The position numbers and the translations under genes were made by a program. Of a stretch of DNA of 64,000 bases, positions 40,656 to 51,284 are shown one piece after another. The notes beneath the pieces were generated by a model that saw nothing but the letters and a program-made list of their open reading frames with translations, was not told the DNA's origin and did no database searches. Numbering within the stretch: position 1 is the stretch's first letter; every line of letters begins with the position of its first letter. Source of the DNA: an uncultured Oscillibacter sp. (lineage in GTDB: Bacteria > Bacillota > Clostridia > Oscillospirales > Oscillospiraceae). The stretch is taken from assembly GCA_910578935.1 (NCBI GenBank), contig CAJTSM010000003.1, positions 1 through 64,000 on the forward strand, given 5' to 3'.

Positions 40656-41210
40656 ATGGAGGACCGGGATATTATTGCCCTGTACTGGGCACGATCGGAG
40701 GAGGCTATCCACCGAACGGCGGAGAAATACAGCGGGTACTGCGGCCAGATTATCCGCCGGGTGCTGGGAGATGGACGGGACGCGGAGGAATGCCTCAGCG
40801 ACACATGGCTGGGGGCCTGGAACGCCATGCCGCCCCAGAGGCCCGCGCGCCTGCCGCCTTTTCTGGGGCGCATCGCCCGGAACACGGCTCTGGACCGCTA
40901 TGACTACAACGCCGCCCAGTGCCGCAGCGGCGGCTTCGAGGCGGTGCTGGAGGAGCTGGCGGACTGCGTGGGCGGCGCGCCTCTGGAGGAGGACTTCGAT
41001 CTTCGCCGCCTGGGAGAGGCCATCTCCGGCTTTCTGGATACCGTCTCCCCGGCGGCCCGGCTGGTGTTCCTGCGGCGGTACTGGTACTGTGACGGTGTGG
41101 CGGAGATCTCCGCCGGGACAGGGTTCAGCCAGTCCAAGGTGAAGTCCCTGCTCCACCGGACCCGTCGGGGACTCAAGGAACATCTCAGGAAGGAGGGCTA
41201 TGACCTGTGA
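40656..41210 (+). CDS. ECF-type RNA polymerase sigma factor
   Basis: 184 aa. Region 2 (HRTAEKYSGYCGQIIRRVLG, then DAEECLSDTWLGAWNAMP and RIARNTALDRYDYN) and region 4 (VFLRRYWYCDGVAEISAGTG, FSQSKVKSLLHRTRRGLKEH) are clear; region 3 is absent as in group IV sigmas. It overlaps the next gene by 4 bp (GTGA), which looks like its anti-sigma partner. The signal is unknown. Confidence 0.9.
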   Translation: MEDRDIIALYWARSEEAIHRTAEKYSGYCGQIIRRVLGDGRDAEECLSDTWLGAWNAMPPQRPARLPPFLGRIARNTALDRYDYNAAQCRSGGFEAVLEELADCVGGAPLEEDFDLRRLGEAISGFLDTVSPAARLVFLRRYWYCDGVAEISAGTGFSQSKVKSLLHRTRRGLKEHLRKEGYDL

Positions 41211-42346
41211 CAAGAGAGGAGTTGTTCCGCGCCGTCGGGGAGGTCCGGGAGGACCAGATCGAGGCGGCGGAAATTGTAAAGAAGCAGACCCGCACCTGGC
41301 GGCGCTTCGGCGCGCTGGCGGCGTGCCTGGCGCTGATCGTGACGGTGACCGCGGCGGCGGAGCTGCGAGAGGCAGACCTGTGGAAAGCCATCGTAAAGAG
41401 CTTCAATCCCGCCATAGAAGTGGGAGAGAACCCCGACGATTGGAAAGCGGTTGTACAGCCGTTCGGCCCCGGCGGGACGGATTCCGGTGGGGAAGCGGCG
41501 GCAGGAGGCCTGGACGGCTCCGACTACTGGACAGATAATCCGAATCGGCCCGCCCGCCCCGACTACTCCACCGGCGTGGAGATCGGCCAGCTGTCCGGCC
41601 TGGAAACCGAAGAAACCATGATGGGTGTGTCGTCCTGCATGGCCTGGCTGTCCCCGGAGGAGATCTTCGCCCAGGACACGGTGATCTTCCGGGGGACCGT
41701 CCGGGAGCTGCACTATTTCATGGTGGAGCCCGAAAATGGGAACATGGAGAGCTATTACACCCGCGCTATCGTGGAGGTGACGGACTCCATCCGGGGAAAC
41801 GTGACGGCCGGGGAAAGATACAGCCTCCTCTGGCTGGGGGCCAGGGGCTATATGTCCACTTCCATCTCCGGCCCGCTGGAAGACCTGGACGTAGGCGGCG
41901 ACGCCATTTTCATGCCCATCCGGACGGACGAAACCACCGGCTGGAAGGAAGGGGACAGCTATTTCTGTTACGCCGATTTGGCGGACTTCTATTTGAGCGA
42001 GGGACAGCGCTATGTCTTCGCAGACATGGCGGAGGGCCTGGCCTTTGACCGGGGGACTTACGAGGAAATCGCCGGGTCGGAAAGCCTGGACGAGGTAGCG
42101 GACTATATCCGGGAGCAGATCGGGGCGGAAGAACCTCAACAGCGGGTCATCATCGGCGAAGAGACAAAGCCGGAGACCGGCGGGTATGTTTTTGTGGAAG
42201 GAACAGAGCGGACCCAGCCCGCCGCCGAGCCCGTTATCCCCCAGACAGAGCCCTCAAAAACGGCGAACGCAAACGGCGATCCGCTCACCGGCCCCAACGG
42301 GGCCCGGGAACAGCCCGGCGGCGCGTTGGCCAGTGATGAGGGATAG
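41207..42346 (+). CDS. Anti-sigma-like single-pass membrane protein
   Basis: GTG start overlapping the sigma gene stop (GTGA). 379 aa: a short cytoplasmic part (about 1-42; REELFRAVGEVREDQIEAAE), one TM segment (RFGALAACLALIVTVTAAAE) and a large outer domain with Gly/Asp-rich and beta-strand segments, ending in a Pro/Thr-rich low-complexity tail. No ZAS zinc motif (H-x3-C-x2-C) is present. Position and topology suggest control of the sigma factor (inference). Confidence 0.7.
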   Translation: MTREELFRAVGEVREDQIEAAEIVKKQTRTWRRFGALAACLALIVTVTAAAELREADLWKAIVKSFNPAIEVGENPDDWKAVVQPFGPGGTDSGGEAAAGGLDGSDYWTDNPNRPARPDYSTGVEIGQLSGLETEETMMGVSSCMAWLSPEEIFAQDTVIFRGTVRELHYFMVEPENGNMESYYTRAIVEVTDSIRGNVTAGERYSLLWLGARGYMSTSISGPLEDLDVGGDAIFMPIRTDETTGWKEGDSYFCYADLADFYLSEGQRYVFADMAEGLAFDRGTYEEIAGSESLDEVADYIREQIGAEEPQQRVIIGEETKPETGGYVFVEGTERTQPAAEPVIPQTEPSKTANANGDPLTGPNGAREQPGGALASDEG

Positions 42347-42356
42347 AAGAAAAAAG

Positions 42357-42388
42357 ACCGGGCAGGGAAGGACCCCTGCCCGGTTTTT
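42357..42388 (+). terminator. Terminator after the sigma/anti-sigma pair
   Basis: ACCGGGCAGGG pairs with CCCTGCCCGGT around AAGGAC, then TTTT. Confidence 0.92.
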
Positions 42389-42484
42389 GTAATTTTACGT
42401 TCCCGTCACTTCGGCTTGGTGAAATATCAGACGATCACAGCGCGCGAAAGTTCTTTCGGTCCCTTTTCTTTTAAGAAAAGGGAC

Positions 42485-42823
42485 TTAGCCCGGAGGCCAG
42501 GTCAGATCCCGGCCGGAGAGGACGTGGAAGTGCAGGTGGAAGACGCTCTGGCCCGCCTGCTCCCCGATGTTGGAAACCACCCGGTAGCTTTCAAGTCCCA
42601 ATTCCTGAGAGAGCTTGGAGATAACTTCAAAAATGTGGGCCACCACCGGGCTATTGTCCTTGGTCACCTCAGAGACAGACCCAATGTGGGCTTTGGGAAT
42701 TACCAGGAAATGAGTGGGAGCCTGGGGGGCAATGTCATGGAAAGCGTAGCAGACATCGTCTTCATAGACCTTGGAGCTTGGGATCTCCCCGGCGGCAATT
42801 TTGCAGAATAGGCAGTCGGACAT
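42485..42823 (-). CDS. HIT-family nucleotide hydrolase/transferase
   Basis: The start at 42823 (MSDCLFCKIAAGEIPSSKVY) has CAAAGGAGG upstream. 112 aa: CLFCKI head, zinc-type Cys pair, and the His-triad HLHFHVLSG near the end. HINT-branch protein, removing AMP-like groups from substrates. It follows the DUF4250 gene by 26 bp. Confidence 0.95.
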   Translation of the reverse strand: MSDCLFCKIAAGEIPSSKVYEDDVCYAFHDIAPQAPTHFLVIPKAHIGSVSEVTKDNSPVVAHIFEVISKLSQELGLESYRVVSNIGEQAGQSVFHLHFHVLSGRDLTWPPG

Positions 42824-42849
42824 AGAAAAACCTCCTTTGTTGTAAATGT

Positions 42850-43023
42850 TTAGACGAATTGGTTCCGCTCCGGACTGTAGTGGTAATCCAGCCCCGCCAG
42901 GGTTGCCTCCAGGTCTGTTTGGTCCGCATCCATAGCGGCGCAAAACCCGGCAAGGTCGGGGTATTCGTCCCGGAGCTTTGTGTTGACATAGCTCAGCAGA
43001 ATCACAGGGTCTTTTGGAATCAT
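42850..43023 (-). CDS. DUF4250 small protein
   Basis: 57 aa starting MIPKDPVILLSYVNTKLRDE and ending YHYSPERNQFV, the conserved ends of DUF4250. A weak GAGAGA site precedes the ATG; a longer start is in frame but not conserved in my recollection. Unknown role; probably co-transcribed with the HIT gene. Confidence 0.8.
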   Translation of the reverse strand: MIPKDPVILLSYVNTKLRDEYPDLAGFCAAMDADQTDLEATLAGLDYHYSPERNQFV

Positions 43024-43036
43024 AAATCGGTTTCTC

Positions 43037-43290
43037 TCACTTTCCATTGGAGCACGGCGGACAGCGTACTGCTTTCTTGCCTTCCGTCTGAGCAACGACT
43101 CTTGGATTTTCCAATTCCGGAGTGTTGTAATATTCGTTGAAGAAGGCAGGCCAGACGGGGTTAAGTGCTCTTTTGTAGAGCCCTGACCTTCCGGAATGGG
43201 CCCAGGGTTCCAGGCCGAAGGCTTTTGCCACCGGCAGAACGGCGTGGCCGATGTTCGGACTATAGAAGCGCCTCAGGTTCTCCTGGGTGC
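43037..43290 (-). other. ORF-like insert of unclear status
   Basis: A frame open over roughly 84 codons reads TQENLRRFYSPNIGHAVLPV, then AKAFGLEPWAHSGRSGLYKR and NEYYNTPELENPRVVAQTEG, ending SNGK. It looks protein-like but has no convincing start or ribosome site; the only candidate start is GTG 43231. It may be a decayed gene or a repeat found elsewhere in the genome. Confidence 0.35.
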
Positions 43291-43629
43291 TTACTGTTCC
43301 GTCACCACAGCGAAGAACCGCAGGTCTTCACCGCCTTCGGGACAGTCGTTCATCAGGCTGTGTGCATGGCCCTTGGGGCAATAGTGGCAGCTTCCGGCCT
43401 CCAACGGTTCGCAGCCGTCATCGTAAAGGATTTTTCCTTTACCGGAGAGAATATAGATAATCTCGCTGCCGGTTTCGTGAGTGTGCATCCCAATGGTGGC
43501 TCCGGGAATCAGCCGTCCCCGCATGATCTTGTTTAGCGGGTCGGTGTACATCCGCATGCGGGCCTCCTTTTCCCCGCCCCGCATATGAGGGATGACGGTG
43601 GGCTCCATCTTATTGAATTCGATCAGCAT
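43291..43629 (-). CDS. Cupin-domain protein
   Basis: 112 aa single-domain cupin: GATIGMHTHETGSEIIYILS (motif 1 with H-x-H and Glu), GKGKILYDDGCEPLEAGSCH and CPKGHAHSLMN (motif 2 with His). Probably a metal-binding sugar- or ligand-handling protein. It follows alaS with a 14-bp gap and is likely read through from it. Confidence 0.88.
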   Translation of the reverse strand: MLIEFNKMEPTVIPHMRGGEKEARMRMYTDPLNKIMRGRLIPGATIGMHTHETGSEIIYILSGKGKILYDDGCEPLEAGSCHYCPKGHAHSLMNDCPEGGEDLRFFAVVTEQ

Positions 43630-43643
43630 GATTTTCGCTCCTC

Positions 43644-46289
<2,646 letters not shown>

Positions 46290-46552
46290 GTGTTTTTCCT
46301 CCAGTTGTGTAAAAAATAAAAATGCCCCGCCCCGGCATAGGGGCGAAGGCCAGCTTCGCGGTACCACCCTAATTATCCCCCCTCTGGGGGACATCTTGAG
46401 CCATCCGGTAACGGGGATGGGCCGTTCCGCTCTTCGCGGACCGCTCCAAAGTGGCGGCCTTGCGGCGTGGACAAGGGGCTTGCACTCTCCCCCTCTCGCT
46501 GAGGAACCGTCTCGCAAGGCTGGCTTTTTCACGGCGTTTCACTGTTTGAACC
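46290..46552 (-). promoter_or_regulatory. T-box riboswitch leader of alaS
   Basis: Minus-strand leader with the T-box signature AGGGTGGTACCGCG at 46370-46357, followed by a terminator stem CGCCCC-TATGCC-GGGGCG and TTTTTATTTTTT. Uncharged tRNA-Ala should pair with the T-box and free the downstream alaS. I did not map the Ala specifier codon in stem I. Confidence 0.93.
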
Positions 46553-46558
46553 GTAGCT

Positions 46559-46586
46559 ATTATATCGTATCTGCGGCGTTTGTCAA
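46559..46586 (-). promoter_or_regulatory. Promoter of alaS T-box leader
   Basis: TTGACA (46581-46586), 16 bases, TATAAT (46559-46564) on the minus strand. The -35 overlaps the stop codon of the upstream small gene. Confidence 0.85.
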
Positions 46587-46783
46587 GATGGTTTCTCCGC
46601 TTTCTCCCGCTTTTTGGACATGGTCTTTTTCCGGTTTTTTACCAGGACGCATTCCCCGGTTCGAATACACTCCCCACAGCCGATGCAGGGCGTACTTCCG
46701 CTCTTGTCATTGTACAGCACTCCGCAAATAATTGCGGGGACCGCCAGAACCGCCAATAAAAACAGCCAGCCATACCACACCAT
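46583..46783 (-). CDS. Small membrane protein with ferredoxin-like Cys cluster
   Basis: 66 aa: one N-terminal TM segment (WYGWLFLLAVLAVPAIICGV), then PCIGCGECIRTGECVLV and a Lys-rich tail. C-x2-C-x2-C with a further Cys four residues later resembles a 4Fe-4S half site. AAAGGAGGGGGATATA precedes the ATG, which supports translation. The stop lies in the alaS -35 element. Unrecognised; FeoB-associated Cys-rich proteins have a similar plan but a different motif. Confidence 0.6.
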   Translation of the reverse strand: MVWYGWLFLLAVLAVPAIICGVLYNDKSGSTPCIGCGECIRTGECVLVKNRKKTMSKKREKAEKPS

Positions 46784-46807
46784 TATATCCCCCTCCTTTT
46801 TATAAAT

Positions 46808-47266
46808 TTACCATGAAACCGGGAACTCTGTCAGCGGCATCTGCAACAGCCATAGGCCCAGCAGCGGAAGCAAAGCCTCCGCCGGTCCGGGAAGGGGGGA
46901 AAGAGGAAATTCCTGAGCGTCGACAGTGGTCCCGTCCAGCCTGGGAAGGGTTCGTTGGATGCAGAGCACTGGCTTTGCCAGGCTGGAGAGGGTCAGGCTG
47001 TCGCGCGGGGAGAGCCCATAGGAGATGACTGTCTCTGCTCGAACCTGGGCCGGGAGAGCCTGAAGGTCCCCAGGAGCCAGCAGGAAGCGGCAGATAATTT
47101 CACGGCGGCCCGTCTTATGCTCCGTCAATGTCCGGCAGCCTCCCGGAGTCAGAGCCAGCAGGGGCCAAATGTGTTCCGGCAGATCCGTATCCAGCCGTAT
47201 TTTCTGGGTTCCCGGCGGCAGAAGATGTACCCATTCCGCAGGGCAATCATAAATTGCGGCGTTCAT
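46808..47266 (-). CDS. Hypothetical protein
   Basis: The start is uncertain: ATG 47266 (MNAAIYDCPAEWVHLLPPGT) follows GGGGGAATGG; the frame is open to 47410. 152 aa, no TM, with TLTEHKTGRREIICRFLLAP in the middle and a Leu-rich end (LLPLLGLWLLQMPLTEFPVS). Not recognised. It ends 24 bp before the small Cys-rich gene. Confidence 0.5.
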   Translation of the reverse strand: MNAAIYDCPAEWVHLLPPGTQKIRLDTDLPEHIWPLLALTPGGCRTLTEHKTGRREIICRFLLAPGDLQALPAQVRAETVISYGLSPRDSLTLSSLAKPVLCIQRTLPRLDGTTVDAQEFPLSPLPGPAEALLPLLGLWLLQMPLTEFPVSW

Positions 47267-47392
47267 TCCATTCCCCCATTCCATTTCACAAAAAGTAGTG
47301 TTTGCGCCAGGTGGAATTCCATACAAAATTTTCTCGTCTTTTTCCGGAGGACGTGGTATAATGAAAAAAATTGGACTCTGAGGTGAAGTGTT

Positions 47393-47926
47393 TTGCACGT
47401 GTGGAAACATTTAAAAACCGTAAACCGGCACCGCGCCCTCGTGCGGAAACACTGCTTCCGGCTGGGGCTCTATTGGCAGGGACTGACGCACGATTTGTCC
47501 AAATACTCTCCGGCGGAATTCTGGACGGGAGTCAAATATTTTCAGGGTGACCACAGCCCCAATGACCAGCAGCGGCGGGAGGAGGGCTATAGCGCCGCCT
47601 GGCTCCATCACAAGGGTCGAAACCGCCATCACTTCGAGTACTGGACCGACTACCAGCAGGACGGCAGCGGGATCGGCGGCGTGGAGATGCCGCCGAAATA
47701 CGTGGCGGAGATGTTCTGTGACCGGCTGGCCGCCAGCAAAGTCTATCAGGGTGAGAACTTCAATTCAGGTCATCCTTATCAGTTTTTCGAGCGGGGAAAG
47801 GGGAGGAGACTTCTGCTCCACCCAAACACATCGGCTCTGCTGGAGAAGATTTTGGTTATTCTCCGGGATCAGGGGGAAGATGCAGCGTTTGACTATGTCC
47901 GCCGGGAGGTTCTGGGGAAGAAATAG
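47393..47926 (+). CDS. DUF5662 family protein
   Basis: TTG start at 47393, with AGGTGA 6 bp upstream; GTG 47399 is the alternative. 177 aa: VWKHLKTVNRHRALVRKHCF, LTHDLSKYSPAEFWTG and YSAAWLHHKGRNRHHFEYW, a His/Asp-rich pattern suggesting an HD-like metal site; MPPKYVAEMFCDRLAASKVY follows. Function unknown. Twelve bases separate it from the next gene. Confidence 0.8.
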   Translation: MHVWKHLKTVNRHRALVRKHCFRLGLYWQGLTHDLSKYSPAEFWTGVKYFQGDHSPNDQQRREEGYSAAWLHHKGRNRHHFEYWTDYQQDGSGIGGVEMPPKYVAEMFCDRLAASKVYQGENFNSGHPYQFFERGKGRRLLLHPNTSALLEKILVILRDQGEDAAFDYVRREVLGKK

Positions 47927-47938
47927 GAGGGCAGTTTT

Positions 47939-48466
47939 ATGGAGGAAACCGGCATCCGGGGACTTTTGCAGCCGGGGGAGCGGCTGTTGTGGGAGGGTAC
48001 GCCGGAGCGGGGCATCCGGCTCCAGCGGTCTGACTGGTTTACGGTTCCGTTCAGTCTGCTTTGGTGCGGAATGCTTTGCATCATCATAGGACCGCAGATC
48101 CGTATGGCAGCCGCCCTGCCGCATTTGGGACTGATTTATATTCCGTTTATTCTGGCGGGGGTCTATCTGCTTGCCGGGCGCTTCTTCCTCCGGACCTGCC
48201 GGCTGGCGAGAACGCGCTACGCTGTGACGGACAAACGGGTCATCATTGTAAGCCGCCGGGAAACCGTGTTCCTGGTGTATGAACAGATTCCCATGCTGCA
48301 AAAGGAAATCCGTCGGAGCGGTGTCGGCACCATCTGGTTCCAGCGCCCTGCATACTACGGCAGCGGGAAACACCGCCGTCATATCCCCGGCATGGGTTTT
48401 GAGGAGATTTCGGAGGCGGAGCGAGTTTACCGGCTGATTGAGGGGCAGATGTTGAACAAGGAATAA
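47939..48466 (+). CDS. Bacterial PH-domain membrane protein
   Basis: 175 aa: short N-terminus with LLQPGERLLWEGTPERG, two TM segments (about 40-58 and 66-86), then a bPH2-type domain (RYAVTDKRVIIVSRRETVFL ... EIRRSGVGTIWFQRP). AGGAGGG precedes the ATG. Role unknown. Confidence 0.8.
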   Translation: MEETGIRGLLQPGERLLWEGTPERGIRLQRSDWFTVPFSLLWCGMLCIIIGPQIRMAAALPHLGLIYIPFILAGVYLLAGRFFLRTCRLARTRYAVTDKRVIIVSRRETVFLVYEQIPMLQKEIRRSGVGTIWFQRPAYYGSGKHRRHIPGMGFEEISEAERVYRLIEGQMLNKE

Positions 48467-48497
48467 ACGCGTGGAGGTGTTGGCCTCCACGCGTTTT
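48466..48497. terminator. Bidirectional terminator
   Basis: AACGCGTGGAGG pairs with CCTCCACGCGTT around TGTTGG, between convergent genes. Confidence 0.9.
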
Positions 48498-48498
48498 G

Positions 48499-49296
48499 TT
48501 ACTTGATATTTGATCCAAAGAGGGCCAACAGCTTTAAAAGGGGCCTCCAGAGATCCGGGTGGTGCTCCAGGAGAAACATCTCTACTTCCGCCTGAGTCAG
48601 GCCGTCCCCCCAGAGGAGGATGTGTTTTCCAGCGGCGTCATAGCCTACGGCGGTTTCTCCGACGGCGGCCACGCCTACAGCGATCCTCCCACCCAGGGCC
48701 GCCACGCCTCCGGCGTACCACAAACCCAGCGCCACGGGACCAAAGGCCAGCAGGCCGACGGCCACGGGTCCCAGGGCCGCCAGGCCGAAAGCCAGGGCCC
48801 CAAGGGCAAGAGCCCCCACAGATAACGCGCCGATACTGAAAACGCCCACGCTGAGGAGTCCCAGAGCTATCACTCCCACCGCAATGTTTCCAATAGCGAT
48901 AATGCCTCTGGCGGTTCTCCGATTGCGCATCATATGGGGATAGAAGGAGAAACAGATGGAAACCAGCGGCAGACCGAAAAGTTTTGCGTTGCTCTCCCAG
49001 GTCCAGGCCCGGAAGAACCGGGAGATCTCTTCTACCTGCTCCTCCAGTTTCGCCGTGGAGGAGGAAGCCACCGTGGCGGGACGCTCCGGCTCCTCCAAAC
49101 GGTCTTTGACCAGATAGTCCACACTGACGGAGAACAGATCCGACAGGGCGACGAGTTTTGAAAGTTCCGGCACCGCCGCTCCGCTTTCCCATTTGCTGAC
49201 GGATTGCCGGGTCACCCCCAGACGGTCTGCCAGCTGCTCCTGGGACAGGCCTTCCCGGCGGCGGAGCTCCAACAACTTTTCAGAAAATGTTTTCAT
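48499..49296 (-). CDS. XRE-family regulator with Gly/Ala hexapeptide-like repeat tail
   Basis: The start at 49296 has AGAGGAA upstream. 265 aa: HTH (MKTFSEKLLELRRREGLSQE; LGVTRQSVSKWESGAAVPEL), linker, then about 100 residues of G-x-x-A-x/V-G repeats (IAIGNIAVGVIALGLLSVGV ... VAVGLLAFGPVALGLW ... IAVGVAAVGETAVGYDAAG) and a short end. The repeats look like a left-handed or membrane-hugging solenoid. DNA binding is likely; the tail may anchor or sense. Unusual but seen, to my recollection, in Clostridia. Confidence 0.75.
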   Translation of the reverse strand: MKTFSEKLLELRRREGLSQEQLADRLGVTRQSVSKWESGAAVPELSKLVALSDLFSVSVDYLVKDRLEEPERPATVASSSTAKLEEQVEEISRFFRAWTWESNAKLFGLPLVSICFSFYPHMMRNRRTARGIIAIGNIAVGVIALGLLSVGVFSIGALSVGALALGALAFGLAALGPVAVGLLAFGPVALGLWYAGGVAALGGRIAVGVAAVGETAVGYDAAGKHILLWGDGLTQAEVEMFLLEHHPDLWRPLLKLLALFGSNIK

Positions 49297-49374
49297 ATAA
49301 ATTCCTCTCGCTTTCTCTTGGGTTGACCCTATGCTAGTCTGTCCGATTGAAAAAAGCAAGAACGCGGCGAGTGG

Positions 49375-49500
49375 AACTTTGTCAACCTGTGGTTGCGGCC
49401 CTTGCGCCGCAGTGGGTTTCTTGGTTGCTGCCGCTTCGGCGCAATTGATTGCCAGATTGCCAGAACAAACGAAAATTCCCTTGGGTACTTTTATCCATCG
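49375..49500 (-). repeat. Dispersed intergenic repeat, diverged copy C
   Basis: On the minus strand AAAAGTACCCAAGGGA ... CTGGCAATCTGGC ... GCCGAAGCGGCAGCAACC ... AAGAA follows the same order as copies A and B (AAAAGAACCCAAAAGA ... CTCTGCGGTCTGGC ... GACGAAGCGGCGGCAACG ... AAGAA). Clearly related but degenerate. It lies between the XRE gene and the next gene upstream. Confidence 0.5.
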
Positions 49501-49568
49501 GGTATACGGAAGCTCTAAAAGACAGAGCCGCTAGGAGTCCTTGTATCTTACAAGAAAAGCATCACATT

Positions 49569-50999
49569 CTACGGTTGGTCCTGGTTTACCGCTTTAGGCG
49601 GATGGTCCAGCTGCCAGGGATCATTAATGAGGCCATGGATGTATCGGATGGCGGAGGCGTAGTAAAAGCCGTCCACAATCCGCTCGTCCGTAACAAAATT
49701 ACAGTCCACGTATTTCCGCAGAACAATGCTGCCGTCTCGTTTTGTTTCATACACACGGCGCTTTTTCCCAAAGGCACAAAACACCGGCACATTTCCGAAG
49801 TCATAGAGGTGGTGATGAATCGGAGGGATGCCCAAAGAGGCCATAGATGTAATAAACAAAGAGCCATGAAAAGGGGAAAGTTTTGTCAGCCAGCGAGGCA
49901 GTAAACCAAAATAGTCTCCTACCTGAAGCAAGGACACCACTCCACGGAGCAGCAGTCCGGGGACTAAATTGAGGGCCCCCGCCAGTTTGTCAAAGGAGGA
50001 GTCCAAGGGTGTTTGTTTGATTTCCTGAACGCTTTTGTCAAAGCGGCGGAAGACGGTTTCCGCCGTGTCAGCGGGATCAAACGTGACCTTGATGACGGTG
50101 TCTGGAGAGTTGGTGGACATCTGCTTTTTAATTGTCATATTGATTTCAATGACCCGGTCCCGGCTGTAGGCCCGCTGGCCGGCGATGAAGCGGTTCAGTC
50201 CCGGATATCGGGCGCAAGCCCGGATATAGGCCGCGAGAATGACATGAAGAAGACCGAAGCCCCTCCAGCCAGCCTGCCGTTTTTCGGCAATGTACCGGTC
50301 TACCGCTGTCACTTCAAATTGGTCAGAGATAAAATTTTGGGAAGTGTTCCGGGTTTTCATGATAAAAGGGGACACGGCGAAGATGGGGGAAAGGGTCCGG
50401 AGCCGCCGTCCGTCGTTCCGGTCACCAAAGCGGCGGATTAGACCGCCTTCTTCTGCGGGCCGCCGCCGCATAGCCAAAGACAGGCTCAGCAGCGCCGCAA
50501 TGCAGCAGAGTACAGACAGTTCCGGAAGCCAGTCGTGGAAAGACCAGCCCATTTTTTGCCGGTCCTCCACAAAAATGTGGTACAGCATGGGCAGACCGAA
50601 GAGAGGCCATAAGAAAGCCTGCGTGCGGATGAATCCGACCACTGTAGCGGTATAGAGCACCGCCACCAGCGCGTAAAGCAGGAGGCAGAGGACCGTGTGG
50701 AGGATGGAGACGAAATAAAAGGCCTTTATCGCAAAAAAGACACAGCCTAGCCATACAGGGATGGCAGAGCGATACAGCCGTTCTCGTCCGTCTAAGAAAA
50801 GAATCCATACAAAACACAGGTTTGCCCACAGGGGAAGAAGGACCTGAAAGAGAAATACAGAGATGGACAGCGACGGTTCTCCTATAGCCCAGGCGGTTCG
50901 GATAAAGCCGGAGCAGGTCATCAACAGCGCTGATAAGAGTACCATTCCCCGGGTCGAAGGCAGCCAGTACACGGTTCTCTGCTTCATAAAATTCCTCAC
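49569..50999 (-). CDS. Membrane protein with C-terminal E2/CAT-like acyltransferase fold
   Basis: 476 aa. About five or six TM segments lie in residues 18-178. The C-terminal part (about 205-460) resembles the catalytic domain of 2-oxo acid dehydrogenase E2 and chloramphenicol acetyltransferase: IFAVSPFIMKTRNTSQNF at its head, HVILAAYIRACARYPGLNRF, HHHLYDFGNVPVFCAFG and DERIVDGFYYASA, where E2 usually has D-H-R-x-x-D-G. His of that motif is Glu here. There is no lipoyl domain and no PDH/OGDH gene nearby. Acceptor unknown; it may have lost catalysis. Confidence 0.65.
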   Translation of the reverse strand: MRNFMKQRTVYWLPSTRGMVLLSALLMTCSGFIRTAWAIGEPSLSISVFLFQVLLPLWANLCFVWILFLDGRERLYRSAIPVWLGCVFFAIKAFYFVSILHTVLCLLLYALVAVLYTATVVGFIRTQAFLWPLFGLPMLYHIFVEDRQKMGWSFHDWLPELSVLCCIAALLSLSLAMRRRPAEEGGLIRRFGDRNDGRRLRTLSPIFAVSPFIMKTRNTSQNFISDQFEVTAVDRYIAEKRQAGWRGFGLLHVILAAYIRACARYPGLNRFIAGQRAYSRDRVIEINMTIKKQMSTNSPDTVIKVTFDPADTAETVFRRFDKSVQEIKQTPLDSSFDKLAGALNLVPGLLLRGVVSLLQVGDYFGLLPRWLTKLSPFHGSLFITSMASLGIPPIHHHLYDFGNVPVFCAFGKKRRVYETKRDGSIVLRKYVDCNFVTDERIVDGFYYASAIRYIHGLINDPWQLDHPPKAVNQDQP

Positions 51000-51022
51000 T
51001 TTCTCTTCGGGGTTTTCTCCAT

Positions 51023-51050
51023 ATTATATGGTTTTCTTGTTGAAAGTCAA
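51023..51050 (-). promoter_or_regulatory. Promoter of 49569-50999
   Basis: TTGACT (51045-51050), 16 bases, TATAAT (51023-51028) on the minus strand, 23 bp before the start. Confidence 0.75.
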
Positions 51051-51196
51051 GATTTTGAGTCGATTTTTGCCGAGATAGGGAACAGCTTTTTCTGCTTTTC
51101 ACAATCAACCTGCGGTTTATAGGCAGGTTGCACAAAGGTTTTCCGGCTTTTTCTGAAATATCGGAAAAAAATTTTGCCGGATTCGGAATTCCGCCC

Positions 51197-51225
51197 TTGT
51201 TTATTTTCGCCGCAAATGTTACACT
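51197..51225 (+). promoter_or_regulatory. Promoter of gdhA
   Basis: TTGTTT (51197-51202), 17 bases, TACACT (51220-51225), about 60 bp before the gdhA start. Confidence 0.55.
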
Positions 51226-51284
51226 AAAGACAATACCCCTGTGGGGGACTCGAGAACCCTATGTATTATAAGGAGGATGTATAT

